DNA of 64,000 nt from Meloidogyne chitwoodi (Eukaryota > Nematoda > Chromadorea > Rhabditida > Meloidogynidae). Below, one piece after another: positions 35,091-47,473 of this stretch (the first letter of the stretch is position 1; every line of letters begins with the position of its first letter). Location of the stretch: contig JACZZP010000011.1 in the NCBI GenBank assembly GCA_015183035.1, positions 1,054,001 to 1,118,000 of the forward strand, read 5' to 3'. The translations under genes were made by a program, and so were the position numbers. The notes under the pieces were generated by a model. It saw only the letters and a program-made list of their open reading frames with translations. It ran no database searches and was not told the DNA's origin.

Positions 35091-38000
35091 TTATTTATTT
35101 TTATTTTCAAATTGTATTAATGTTTTTGTCTTTGTAATTATTTTACGTCCAGAAGAATTATCTAAAGAAGATTGAGATTCTCCAAAAATATTTAAACTAT
35201 TATTATTTAATATTATATTATTATTTTGATGATGTGGAGAAGATGGCAATGAAAGAGCAAAATTATGTAATTCTAATAAAATTATTAAATAATATTAAAA
35301 TTTAATATTTACCTAAATTTCGAAATTGTCGCTTTACAGCATTTATTGTACTTTTTCTAACAGGAACACTATTATTTGATGTTACTATTAATTAAATTTA
35401 AATTATTATTATTAAAAAATATTTATTTAATAAATACTCTTTCTTTGTGATGTTGTTGCCAAAATTGAATTATTATTAATTATTTTTCTCTCATTGTTTT
35501 GAAGATCCTCTAAATCGTTGTAAGGAAAACTGTTTGAATAATGAACATTTCCAGAAGTTCCTTTCATTAATTGTTTTGGTTGTTGAGGGCACATTGATAT
35601 TAGATTGGATGGTGACAGAGATGTTTTGCGTCTCAGAAAAAGGATAAAAAAATTTAAATATATTTATTATAATTATAATAATTAAAAGTAAAATAATTAT
35701 AATAAAAATGTTTGTCTTCACCGGAATATCACTCAATAATGAATTTTCAAACATTTGCATATCAACAGTAGGAGGCACTTTTTGATAACCATTTTTAAGC
35801 ATCCAATTACACATTTGTTGCCCAATTGTTGCTAAACCTCTTTCAGCAATTAATAATTTAAGATCATTTTGTTTAGTTTCTTCCAAACGGCAAGCAGGAA
35901 TAGAGACATACTTTTTAGAAAAATAAATAAATTAATTATAAGTATATAATTAATTTAAAATATATTTAAACATTACTTGAGTACAATCACGTTCAGGTTT
36001 TCTTCCATGAAAGTTTAATTTAGTCCCAGCAGTAGCAAGTCTTTCTAATTCACTAATTTCTTCACGTTTCTGGTCATTACATATTTCAACAAAAATAATA
36101 GAAATAGGAGCACGAGAAGCAAAAATAATTGCCTAAAAATATTTTTAAGTAAAAATTGATTTGTTCTCCCCTTTCAACAAAATTATTAAATTTATTTTGA
36201 AATTTAAAAAATATTTATTTTTAATTTTTTTACTTGTACAGTCTCTTTTAAATCATCAAAAACTCCTCTAGTAATAATTACAAGAATAAAATAATTAGGA
36301 GCATTATAATAATCATTTATAATTTCAATACTAGAAGATAAAGCTGGAGATACACGACAAAGAGAATTTTGAGCTAATCTTTTAAATAAATAAATAATAA
36401 ATAATTAAATAAATAATAATTAAATAATAATTAAATTACTTTGCTACATAATATATAACATGAGATAAATGTGCAATATTTAATGGTTGAACATTAACAA
36501 ATGATGTTTTAAAGGCAGAAAATACTGAAGAAAGACCTCTACAATAAGGATCAGTTTCCAAATTCTAATAAATTAATTAAATTAAAAAATTAAATAAAAA
36601 ATAATTTCTCTAACCAAACAAAATTCTTGTGATTCTCTAAAATGTGGGGGAATTTTAGCACCAAAACCAAATGCAGGATAAGAATTTGTACTTAAATTTA
36701 AAAATTAATTTATAATATAATAAAAACTTTTGAAATTCATTTAAAGGTTCTCCAAAAGCTCCAATAATTAATTCAACATCATTTACATAACGACGAATAT
36801 TTGCCTCATCTACAGCAATATCAGAACGAGAAAAATTAACAGCAAAAGATAAATTAAGAAAAGAACCAGCAAAAATATATTCAAGAAATGAAGGATTATA
36901 AGTCTTTTAAATTTAAAATTATTTTTAAATATAAAATATTTACTTCATGAAAACGACAAAGTTCAAAAGTTCCAGCACTTTTCTTTCTATTTCTTTTACC
37001 AATATAATTTAACTAAAAATTAAAAAAAAAATAATAATAATTTTAAAAAATAAAAACAAACAAAATAAATATTTTCAAATCCTTGTCCTTTTTTTAAATT
37101 ATTAAAATTTGTTGTAAATTCTCCCAAAATTTGGAAATCTGATGATGATTTTAATTGATCTGTTACCTCTTTTAAACATTTAAATTTTAATTTTTCTCCA
37201 TAAATTTCATTTGATTGAACAGTAAATGTTCGCCAAATAATTCTTCCAGAATTCCATTTTACACTTTCACTTCGATAAATTAATAAATCTGAGAAAGAAA
37301 TATTTTTATTTATTTAAATTAATTAATTTATTTTTTACTTTTATTTTTTGTAGAAGAGCTTCCAATAATATTTTCTTCAATATTATTATTATTTTGTTCT
37401 TCTTCTTCTTCAATATTATTATTTATTATTTTTAATTCTTCATTAAAACAATTAATTCGATAAATTTCGAAAAAAATCTTTAAAATTAAAAAATAATTTT
37501 AAAATTAATTAATTACTTGATTTGTTGTATTAATTCCTTTTTTATATAAATTAGAAGCTGCAAATTGAAGAATAATTGCATGTGTTTTTGGTCTTAATGT
37601 ACATGATAATAAAGCCTTTTTTTAAAATTAAGTAATTAAAAATTATTTTAATTTACCTCAGCAATTTCTGTATTTTCATCATTTCTAAAAATTAAAAAAT
37701 ATTTAATAAATAAATATATATTTTTTTAATTTAATTTATAAAAGAAACAATTAAATAATTAAATAATAATAATATTTGTTTTACATTAATTTTCTTTTTA
37801 TTTTTCCTCCTCTAATACAAATTAATTCTGAAACAGAAAAAATACAATAACCAAAACTTTTTGCTTCATTTTGATTTTCAAATAAATTACAAATATCTAA
37901 ACGTAAAAATTGTTGTCTTTCCAATTGAAATTCAATAGCAAAAACATTTGGTAATTCTATATATTTTTTAATTTCTCCAGAATTTAATAATAATAATTCA

Positions 38001-38415
38001 CTTGCTGTTGTCTAATAAATAAATAAATAAATTAATTATTTAAAAATAAATAAATGTTTATACCACACGCCATGGTCCTTTTTGAGATTCTTCACTTTCA
38101 GAAAATACACAAACAATATTATTATTATTATTATTAAATAATTCATTTTTATTTCCAATAAAATCTCTATTTTTAATTAATTTATAAAAATATATTTTTA
38201 ATTAATTAATTAATTTTATTACTTTAATTTTAAATGAATATCAATAATTTCTTTTTGTTGATTATTTCTTTTTCCATCATCTAATTGTCTTAATTAATTA
38301 ATTAATTAATTAAATTTTAATAAAAATACTTTTTGCTTCTTTTTGGTGGTAATAAAGGAGGCATTTTTGTTGCTCTTCTAAATTCAAGAATTTGACGAAG
38401 TTTTGCCATATTCAT
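35091..38415 (-). CDS. Copine-family protein (C2 plus vWA-like copine domain)
   Basis: Starts MNMAKLRQILEFRRATKMPP at 38415 (a second in-frame ATG is at 38409) and stops TAA at 35093-35091; about 14 exons. The N-terminal half has divergent C2 segments, for example KGPWRVVTTASELLLLNSG (about 38090-37980) and LIYRSESVKWNSGRIIWRTF (about 37280-37215). The C-terminal half is a copine vWA domain, with YPAFGFGAKIPPHFRESQEF (36680-36620), DPYCRGLSSVFSAF, ILVIITRGVFDDLKETVQAI (36285-36235) and a basic/Asn-rich tail. Copines bind membranes through calcium-dependent C2 domains and recruit partners through the vWA domain. Here the usual metal-site D of DFTASN reads NFSRSD (about 36840), and the TDG site reads TRG, so MIDAS metal binding is probably lost. 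C. elegans relatives include nra-1, gem-4 and the cpna genes; orthology not tested. Confidence 0.85.
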
Positions 38416-40924
38416 TTTTTTAAATTTTTAATTGAGAATTTAAGAAATAATAATTTTAAAAAATAAGAGAGAGAATATATTTAAATAATTTAAATTCTTT
38501 AAATTAAAAAAATTATAATTATTTATAATTTAATCAAAATAAAAATCAAAATTTTGTTTAAAAAAATTCTATCATAATTTTTATAATAAGAAATTTTAAG
38601 AAAAAATAAGAAAATTATTTTTTCTCAAAAACTATTAAAATTTATTTTTTGTATTAAAAATTATTTGCAAATTTAAATAAAAAATAAAAATACTTTCTTC
38701 CTCTTTTTTAGAATTCAATAGGTAAATAAATAAATAAATATATTTAGGTAAAAGAATCTCCTCTCGTCATAATTCTTTTTTTAAAGGTTTCTATTTCACA
38801 CAATTTACTAACAATCTTTTTATTTAAAAAATAAATGTGTGAAATAACCTCTCTCTAAAGGTATATGTGAATATATTTATTCCATTATAGAACACTTAAA
38901 AGGTTTTGAAAATATAGGAAAAATGGAGATTATTTAAGTAAAAAGAAAAAAATTAAAAAATTGGAAGTTTAAAAAAACAGTTTAAGAGCACTTTTAAAAT
39001 TCACAAAAAGGTAAGGAAATATTTAAATATATTTATAAATAAAATTAAAAAAAAATAAAGAAATTTTATATTTTTAAGTAATTTTTTTAATAATTTTTAA
39101 AGAAAATATAAAATTAAAATTTATTTAAATATTAATATATAATTATTTAAAAATAATAAAAAAATTCTCAAATATTAATTAAAATTATTTATTTAAAAAA
39201 AAAGTTTAATTAAAAAACTATTTATAATTTAATTAACCTTTTTATCTTTGTATAACTTAAATAAGTTTTAAATAAATTAAAATATTTATAATTGAAATTT
39301 GAAACTTTAAAAGAATTCTTAAAATTAAAAAAACACTTTTTTAGAAAAAATATTTATTTATTTATTTATTTACAAATAATCCTTTTTACCTAAATTTTTA
39401 TTTAAAGATTTTTGTTTTTAAAAAAATAATAAGATTACTAATTTAAATATTTTAAAGTTTCAAATTCCAAAAAGATTCAATTAAAGAACAAATAAAAAAA
39501 TAAAAATAATTAAATTACAAAATAAATAATAAATATTAAATTATAAAATATATATAATTTTAATTTAAATAAATAAAATATTATTTATAATATAAAAAAT
39601 AAATTTATTATAATTTTAATTATTTAATAAATATTAATAAAAGTAATTTTGTTTTTTAACTTTAAAATAAAAGAAAATTTCCTAAACTTTTTAAATATTT
39701 ATTTAATATATAATAAAATTATTTTTTAAATTACATCATTTATTTGAAACAAAAAAAGTAATTTTATAATATTAATTCTCTAATAAATAGAAAATGAGTT
39801 TTTGTGAGACAATTGTAGCAAAAAAATAAATAAATAAAAATAATAAAATTTAATCTTCATAATTGGACACTTTTTAAATTTATTGTCTTTTTTTATTTGT
39901 CAATGAAAAAATAGTTATATTTTCATAAAATTTTTAAATATAAAGTTTTTAGAAAGTTAAATTAACAAAAACATATTACAAATTAATTAAAAATTAAGAA
40001 AAAAGATAGTAAAAATTTTGGTAAGATAATAATTTATTTTAATTTTAAAATAAAATAATAAATATGTTAAAAAATAACTAAAAATTTCTCTTTATTTTTT
40101 TTTGATAAAAGCGGATTTTTGCACCATAAGAAGACTCCATTGGGATTTGAAAAGATATATATATGCAGTAAATAAAAATACTCAAAAATGAGAAAAAAAT
40201 CGGGAAAAAGAATTATTATAAATAACTTTAACTTAAAATATTGAAATGTTTTAAAAATTATTTTAGTAAATATTAAAATATGATAATATTCAACTAGTTA
40301 AACATAATTTATTGAGTACCAAAGAAAATACAAGATATAAATGAGATAAAGTAGAGAGTTTGGCAAAGGAAAGGGTCATGGCAGGATTTTACAGGATTTG
40401 TAGGATTAGTTCTTCAGATATTGTCCTGTAAAAATTTTTAATATTACAATCTTGTTACCAATCCATTAAATTTTCTTGGATTTAAAGGATTGCTAATAGT
40501 TTCGTTCAAACTCAATATTTTATATGAAAAATTTCTGGTAAGATCGACTATAGTGATAAATAATATTTTTTAACATTTTTAAAAAGAAATGTTTACTGCC
40601 CAAATAACTCACTGCCCAAATCACCATCCACGGAAAAAATTTTAACGTCTAATGTAAGTTTAAAATTTTGAAAAGTTTAACCTGATTAATTTGGCATTAT
40701 TTAAATTATGACATTTAATCCATTCTTTTTTGGATGGTTGAGCTTTGCCAGTTGAGTGTGACATTTGTAATTTCCGGACTATATCCAGGCTAAATCCCTA
40801 AAAATCGATAAATTGACCTGCGGCAAATCAGGCGTGTTTCAGAGAGATTGGTTTAGCTTAAATTATTTTTAATGTTGAAATCATGCGTTTTACTTTTTTT
40901 TTCAATTTTAGTAATTATTTAAAA
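38416..40924. other. AT-rich intergenic DNA between divergent genes
   Basis: Mostly A/T. A less biased patch at 40370-40900 contains GCCCAAAT repeats (about 40600-40625), but no gene, RNA or inverted-repeat element was recognised. Holds the presumed promoters of the copine gene (left) and the small membrane protein (right). Confidence 0.5.
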
Positions 40925-41183
40925 ATGGGAACATTTACAATTAGTTATTTTCTTCGAAAATATTTGATTGAACGACCAAAATGGCACTATCCTGCCTTCT
41001 TTGGATCTTGCTATCTCTGTTAGATTTTTTAATTTTTACAATATAATAATTTTAGTTTATCGCTATGCAATATTCAAACGTCGACATCATTTGGCTTCAA
41101 TGAAAGGCCGTTCTCGAATGTACAAAAGTCGCCGAGAAGAGATTCTTCGATGGGATCCACATGCTGATATTTGGAATTATTGA
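40925..41183 (+). CDS. Small single-TM protein, possibly mitochondrial complex I NDUFB1-like
   Basis: Two exons, 40925-41018 and 41056-41183, joined across a 37-base intron (GTTAGA...TTTTAG). The 73-residue product starts MGTFTISYFLRKYLIERPKW, has a short hydrophobic stretch (YPAFFGSCYLFYRYAIF), then a very basic segment (KRRHHLASMKGRSRMYKSRR) and a WDPHADIWNY end. Size, one TM helix and the L-x(3)-K-x-S-x(3)-K-R pattern resemble the NDUFB1 (MNLL) subunit of respiratory complex I, but the match is weak; other small inner-membrane subunits are possible. It sits 188 bases upstream of the mitochondrial ribosomal protein gene on the same strand, compatible with a nematode operon. Confidence 0.6.
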
Positions 41184-41370
41184 AGAGATTATTCTTTTGA
41201 TGAAAAGGAAACTTTAATTTTTTAGGGTGACTATAATTTTTAATGTAAAAATATTGTTATTAATTTATAAAATATACTATTGGCTTTGCTTATTATAGAT
41301 TTTTATTTCTTTTATTTTTAATTAATTCAACTTTTTAATGAAAAAATTTCTTAAATATTTAAATCTGAAA

Positions 41371-43112
41371 ATGAGAAGATGTTCATTATTTGTCAATTCT
41401 TCTTTGATTTTTAAGGTTTTTTCTCGATGTAGCAAACACCAGCAAAGGGTTGTTTTTTTTATTTTTCTTAGGGTTTTTTAAATTATGTTTCAGTTTTCAC
41501 TTTAGTAACTTTTGGTTGTTTATTAACTAAGTTGCTTGTTTAAACACAAATTTGTGTTTATAAAATAGTTCTGACAATATATTAAAAACTAATTTGTTAT
41601 AACATTATAATTTTATTTTCAGCTCTTGTGGAAATTTACTCATGTTTATATGCCTGAGAGAACACCTGATGAATTAAACCAACGTCCACCAACTGATCAT
41701 CAGGATTTTACGAAGTAATATTTTTAACATTTAATTTTGATAATGCTTATGATAAGGAACCTGAGCCTTATTTTTATAATAGAAAAAGACATTTAAATGT
41801 ATTTTTAGATATGAGGCCATTGAAGATCCTGAATATCAAGAACCTGCTCCTCCTATAAAAATGATTTTATTAGATGATGTTGATGGTTTTTTTAATATTT
41901 TGTCTCAACATTTATAAAAAAAATTAAGATTTTGGTGAAAAATATGAAATCATTGATTTTCCCGACATTTTAGCTCATAAACTCTATTTAACCAAAAAGG
42001 CAGCTTATGCTTCACCATTTGATTTGGAATATTATGGAAAAAAGAAGAAGGTTATATTTTTTTAATTTACTTTTAATAAGTTCCTCTGAATTACAAAGCT
42101 GAGACTGAACTCAATTTTTTATTACATGTTAAAAAAGAAAAAAATTTATATCTACATACATTTTTTCAATTATACGCTTACAATTGTAAAGTCTGTGATT
42201 AACATAACGAATTTTTTCTAAAAAATGAGGAAAAAACAAGTGAATAATATTAAGTCTTTCTTGATTTATTATTTTGAACCTAACTTAAAAATTTTAAAAA
42301 AATTTCAGGAGCTTCTGGCACAAAAGTCTGATACTAGAATAGCTAAGGTACCAAGGGATTTGGCAAAATTGGCTACTAAAATTTCAGCAAATGTATCAAT
42401 TTCGTTTTTTAATATAAAAGTTTAATATTTTATTTTCTTAAAAGATTGTGCCAATTTATGTTTCAATTCGTAATGAATGGGTTTTAAATTCTTTGATTTT
42501 GTCTACCTCCATGGAACAGCAGGTACATTTCTTATTAATTTATAAATTTTTTCTATAGTTTCCGATTTAATAACTGATAGGGTCATGTTCATATTTTAAA
42601 TTATCTTCACCGCTTAATAAATTTTTTGTAAATTTAAGGGAATTCGAATTCCAGACAAATATATACATCTGGTTGATGGAGAACCAATGAAGGGACCTAA
42701 CTTGAAAGAAGATGGGCGTTTAATTCGTTTTTATGCAACTGTTGGTTTTTAAAATTTTTGGCATTTTATTTATAAATTTAATTTTAAATAGATTGAGGAT
42801 AAATTGATTGTCCCAATGCTTGGCCGAATATTACATGTTTCTCTTGATGAAGATACAGTTAAATTTATCTTTAATTAAATAAAATAATTAAAATTTGTTT
42901 CGATTAACACCAATATTTAATTGGAATTTTAGAATTTATTTCCTGAAGATCAACAATTAAAAATAGCAAATAATGTTCAATTACTTCAATTTGGTTTACG
43001 ACCTGAAACAATTTACTTTAATCCAAATGGACTTAAACAAATTATAGAGAAAGAAGGAATTGGTGCTTTTATGGCTAAAAGGCCTAGTAATGCAATAACT
43101 GGTGCAGAATAA
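41371..43112 (+). CDS. mrpl-9: Mitochondrial large ribosomal subunit protein bL9m (MRPL9)
   Basis: ATG at 41371 opens a basic, Ser-rich mitochondrial presequence (MRRCSLFVNSSLIFKVFSRC). Exon 1 ends 41448 in phase 0 and joins the exon at 41623 (LLWKFTHVYMPERTPDELNQ). The bL9 signature follows at about 41855-42050: MILLDDVDDFGEKYEIIDF then LAHKLYLTKKAAYASPFD, the N-terminal globular domain that binds 23S-type rRNA. The long connecting helix is in the exon around 42310-42392. The C-terminal part includes IRIPDKYIHLVDGEPMKGP and ends AITGAE at 43112. About nine exons. The product is part of the mitochondrial 39S subunit. Length and domain order agree with animal MRPL9. The symbol follows the family; orthology was not computed. 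Confidence 0.85.
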
Positions 43113-43619
43113 TTTTAAAAAATTTGGTTTAAATATTTTATTTTTGTTATTTTAATAATAAATACATTATTTATATACATATGCTAAAGAATTTAAAATA
43201 TTTTAAGAATAGTCTGAAAACATAATATGATTTATTCAAGAAATAATTTTAAAAAATTTTTGTTTATTAGAAAATTCTTTGTAGTAAAAATGTAGAAAAG
43301 AGTACAAAAAAACAAATTAATTTTAATAAAATTTTAAAATTGATTATTATTATATCAGTTAAGTAAAGCAAATTATATTAATTGGGAAAACCCGTTTATA
43401 ATGAAGAGAGAAAAATATTTAATATTAAAAATATTCTAAAAACTTTAAAAAAAATTTACTATTAAAGCTGAAATTATTTTTAGAGATTCTTAACAAAAGC
43501 CTATAGTAGAGCTCAAAAAAAATAATTTTAAATCATGAATTTGTTAAATATTTGTGATCTCTACTATTAAATTAAATGGATATAGAGTGTTTTCAATTGT
43601 TTTATATTAATTAAAATTT
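43113..43619. other. Intergenic between convergent genes
   Basis: Shared 3' region of bL9m (+) and the ZP gene (-). AATAAA-like signals occur around 43159. Nothing else seen. Confidence 0.5.
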
Positions 43620-46600
43620 TTAAAAAAAAGAAGAAGATTCGTGTTTTTCTGGTCCTCCTGCAATAATTGTTGTTGTTAAATAATTTTGTAAAGCAACACC
43701 AGGAGAAGATTGATTTTGTTCATAAATGATGTGTTGTTCAGTATCAGCTTGTTGATGTTTTTGATTTGTTCCATAATCCATGGATGGCCTTGGTGTGCTT
43801 GTCCCTGTTTGTTGTTCTTCTACTTCTGAAGGTGATGGCGTTGCTAGAGTAGATGAACGCATTGAACTAGAAGCCAAACTGTTAGATAACTTAAAAAAAG
43901 AAAACTTATAAGAATTAAAATATTTAAATTATTAATTACTTGTTGTTGTTTTTGTAATGATTGATGTGTTGGAGATTGATGAAAAAATGTTTGTAATGGT
44001 GGATTTTGTTGTTGTTGATAAATATCAATATTATTATTATCTCTCCCTCCATTTCCTCCACTTGAGGAAGTATTTGTAGTTGATGGAGAATGTATAGAAG
44101 ATGGAGAAATGCTTCTATTTTTTTTAATAAAATATATTATAATTAATATAATATATATATATAATAATATTTTAGTATCGTCATTTATCATTTTAATAAA
44201 TTCTTTTAAAATAAAATACCTAATATTTTTGTTATTATTATTATTTTGTTGTTGAATATTCTGTTGTTGATTACAATTAAAAATTCTAGAAGAAGGTACT
44301 GTAATATTTGGATTATTAGAACAACGTCCTCCAAGTGTTGAATGAATAGGAGGTGCTTTTACTGAAGCATATGAAAGCATTGAAGAACGTCTATTTGAAG
44401 GTGTAATCCCTTGAGGATTATGAATAGGTAAAGCACCATAAATACTTGTTGTATTACTGGAAATTGGACCACCAAAATGATTGGATTCTTAAAATATTTA
44501 TTAAAAAATTATTTTAATAAAAAAGGGAAAAAATTATTTTCTGCCAAAATAAAAGGACCAAAATAATAATAATATATAAACTAACCCATTTCTAAACATT
44601 CTACATTTTCTTGTCCAATTCTTTCATTAAAACTAACACAATTACTACTAATCCAAAGATCTGTAGATTCTGGTAATTGTTGTTGCTTCTTTTGTTTGTT
44701 TGCTGTTGTATCATTGGGATAAGAAGGACAATTTAATTGTTGAGCAGAAATTAACTAAATAAAATAATAAAAATTAAAATATATTTATAATTTTAAAATA
44801 ACCTTTTGTTGTCCTCCAATACAAATTCTTTTTCCACGTTTTTCATATTTTTTACATTTACCAGAATTAGAAGATATTTCACGTCGATTACCAAAACAAC
44901 AAACTAATAAATTACAAAAACATCCAAAAATAAAAATAAAACAAAGAAATATGCTTATCCAAAAAATTTGAATTAATTGTTCTTGAGAAATACAATAATT
45001 ATTATTTGTTGTTGTACAAATATTATTATTTGAAAAAGAAGAAGAATAAGAAGCAGTTGATAAAATATTATTATTATTATTTGAAAAAGAAGAAGACTAA
45101 ATAAAAAAATAATATTTATAAAATAAATTTAAAAATAAACTTGTTCATATAATGTAGTATTTTGTTGATTTGTTGTATTTTCAATTGAAGAAAATGAAGA
45201 ATTTTTTCCTTTTTGAACAAATAAAGGTGTTATTGACTTATTCTTTAATAATTCTGTAAATTTAAAAATATTTAAATTTAATATTAATTAAATAATATTA
45301 AATAAATATATACCAATATTACTAGTAGTAGTAGTAGTAACAATTAATTCTTCAATATTTAAATTTGTTTTATTTAATAAATTTTCTTTGCTATTATTAT
45401 CACGTATGTGTGCAATAATTTGAATTAAATGTTGATTTTCCCTTTTTTCTATAAAAACATTTGTAGAAGAATTAAATATTGGAGTTAATTTTGTTGTTTG
45501 TTCTTCTTCATTAGTAGTTGGAGAAGAAATAAATTCATTTAAATTTTCTGTATTATTTTCCTCCAACTAATTTTAATTAAAATTTTAATTAATTTTAATT
45601 AATTTTAATTAATTTTTACCTTTTGTTGATTTTCTTCAACGTTTAATTTTTCATTATTATTTAATAATTGTTTAGTAACTAATTCTAAATCATTTTCAGA
45701 TGGTTTATTAAAAGCTTCTTCTTCCTCTTCTTCTTCATTATCATTTTCTTCAATCTTCTTTTTTATAATATTTTTAGTTGTTGGACAATCTCTCTGAGGG
45801 AAATTACAAGGTTTATCTTTTCCATTACAAGGTTCAACTAAACATTCAAATTTTAATAAATTTCCAGTTGTTGTTGTACTTTCTGAATTAATTTTAAAAA
45901 TAGAAGGAATATATGCAGAAGCCAAAAATGTTTTTGTTGTTGAAATTATTGGAGTAGAAGTTGGATTTAAAATTGTTTTTAATATTGGGGGATTTATTGT
46001 TGTTTGCATTTGAAAATCAGAAATTAATCTTTCATCTATAGAACAACCATTTGAATCAATTAACTTAAAAAAGGAAAGAAAAGATTATAAAAATAAAATA
46101 AAAGTAAAATAATAAAGAAAAGAAAAAGAAGAATAAATTAATTAAGATTATATAGAATTAACTGATCAACCAATCATTTTATTTTTTTTTTAAATTTTAC
46201 AAAAAATTCTTTTGAAAAATTAAATATTATTTTTACATACCTTTTTACAAATAGGACAACAACGAAAACAAATAAAACAATTTCTAACAAATCTAGATTT
46301 CATTAACAAAAATATAAGAGAAAATAAAAATAAATTTCAAAAAATAATATTTTTATTTAATAATTAACTTAAAAATAAATAAAATAATTATTTTACACTT
46401 GAAAAAGTATCACGCTGGTTTTTTATATAAAATAAGCAGGAAATAAGTAAAAAAGAAACAAAATGAATGGTTGATCTCTGACAATAAAAAAGAGAAGAAT
46501 ATTAAAATTATTGTACAAAATAATTAATTTTTAAATAAAAAAGTACATAAAATTACCTACAAAAGCTATTAAAATTATAAGATGAAAATTGAGATCAAAG

Positions 46601-47473
46601 GAAGAAAACAAAGGAAAAACTTAATTGCAAAAACAATTATGGGGAATAAATAATACAAAAAAATAAAAATAAAAATTCCGGCTTTGAACTAATTTATTAA
46701 CTTTATGACATTGAAGGTCTTTTTCTTCAAATAAATAAATAAAAATTAAAAAAATACCTCAATTCTAACAGAATTATCAATAGAAGAAACACTACAAGAA
46801 TGTATCATCCACCAATTATTTTTATTTTGTTTAATTGTTCCAAAAAGCATTAATTTATAAGGTTTTCCAAATTGTATATAATTATTATTTATATTATTGT
46901 AATAATCCAAAATAGGGTGAAAAACTAGATGAAAATCACTAAAAATAATTAAATAAATTAAATAATTATTTATTTAATTTAATTTACTTATTATTTCCTT
47001 TCTTTTTTTGTTTATTTAAAATTTCAGTCCATCCAGCACAAGTAATATTAACAATTCTATCATCATATAAATTTAATAATAAATGTTCATTAATTTCTAT
47101 TTGAGTCCAAAGTGTTGAAGAATCCTTTTTATTTAATAATTATTAAAATATTTAAATAAATAAATAAATAAATAACCTTTTCTAAATTTACTCCACATTC
47201 TTGCCATAAATCTCCTTCAAGTAAAGGTATTTCCATTTTATTAATTAATTGTCCATTTCCTTTAAATATACAAGGTGAAGAATTTTGATTTTTAAATATT
47301 CCTTTAGTTTTAATAATTCCATAAAATGGTTTAATTGTTTTAATTAATATTTTAATTAAATTATCAGAGCATTCCCATTCAACTATTTTTTAAAATTAAA
47401 TTAAATTTAATTTAATTTAATTTAAAAAAAAACCTTTTGGCATAAATTTTTCTTTTTCAATAAAAGAAGACAT
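43620..47473 (-). CDS. ZP (zona pellucida/cuticlin-like) domain membrane protein
   Basis: Exons from about 47473 (MSSFIEKEKFMPK) to the stop at 43622-43620. The ZP module spans about 47400-45780: VEWECSDNLIKILI, NITCAGWTEILNKQ, IQFGKPYKLMLFGTI, MIHSCSVSSIDNSVRI, then the diagnostic LIDSNGCSIDERLI (46062 on) and ASAYIPSIFKINSE with Cys-containing FECLVEPC. After an acidic, Thr/Asn-rich stalk comes a membrane helix (IFWISIFLCFIFIFGCFCNLLVCC, about 44975-44900; over-long because two Cys-rich ends flank it) and a Gln/Ser/Asn-rich cytoplasmic tail of roughly 300 residues. Nematode ZP proteins polymerise at apical epithelial surfaces to shape cuticle and tubes; that role is inferred. No signal peptide is visible at the chosen ATG. 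The open frame extends upstream (QYYQFIL) to a TTACAG acceptor, so an unfound 5' exon may supply the signal. Confidence 0.75.
46239..46303 (-). CDS. Possible alternative first exon of the ZP gene
   Basis: ATG AAA TCT... encodes MKSRFVRNCFICFRCCPICKK and ends at a GTATGT donor in phase 0. It can splice in frame to the LIDSNGC exon at 46062, skipping the first half of the ZP domain. The resulting N-terminus would be a basic, Cys-clustered (possibly palmitoylated) stretch. It lies within the intron separating the two ZP halves. Confidence 0.35.
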
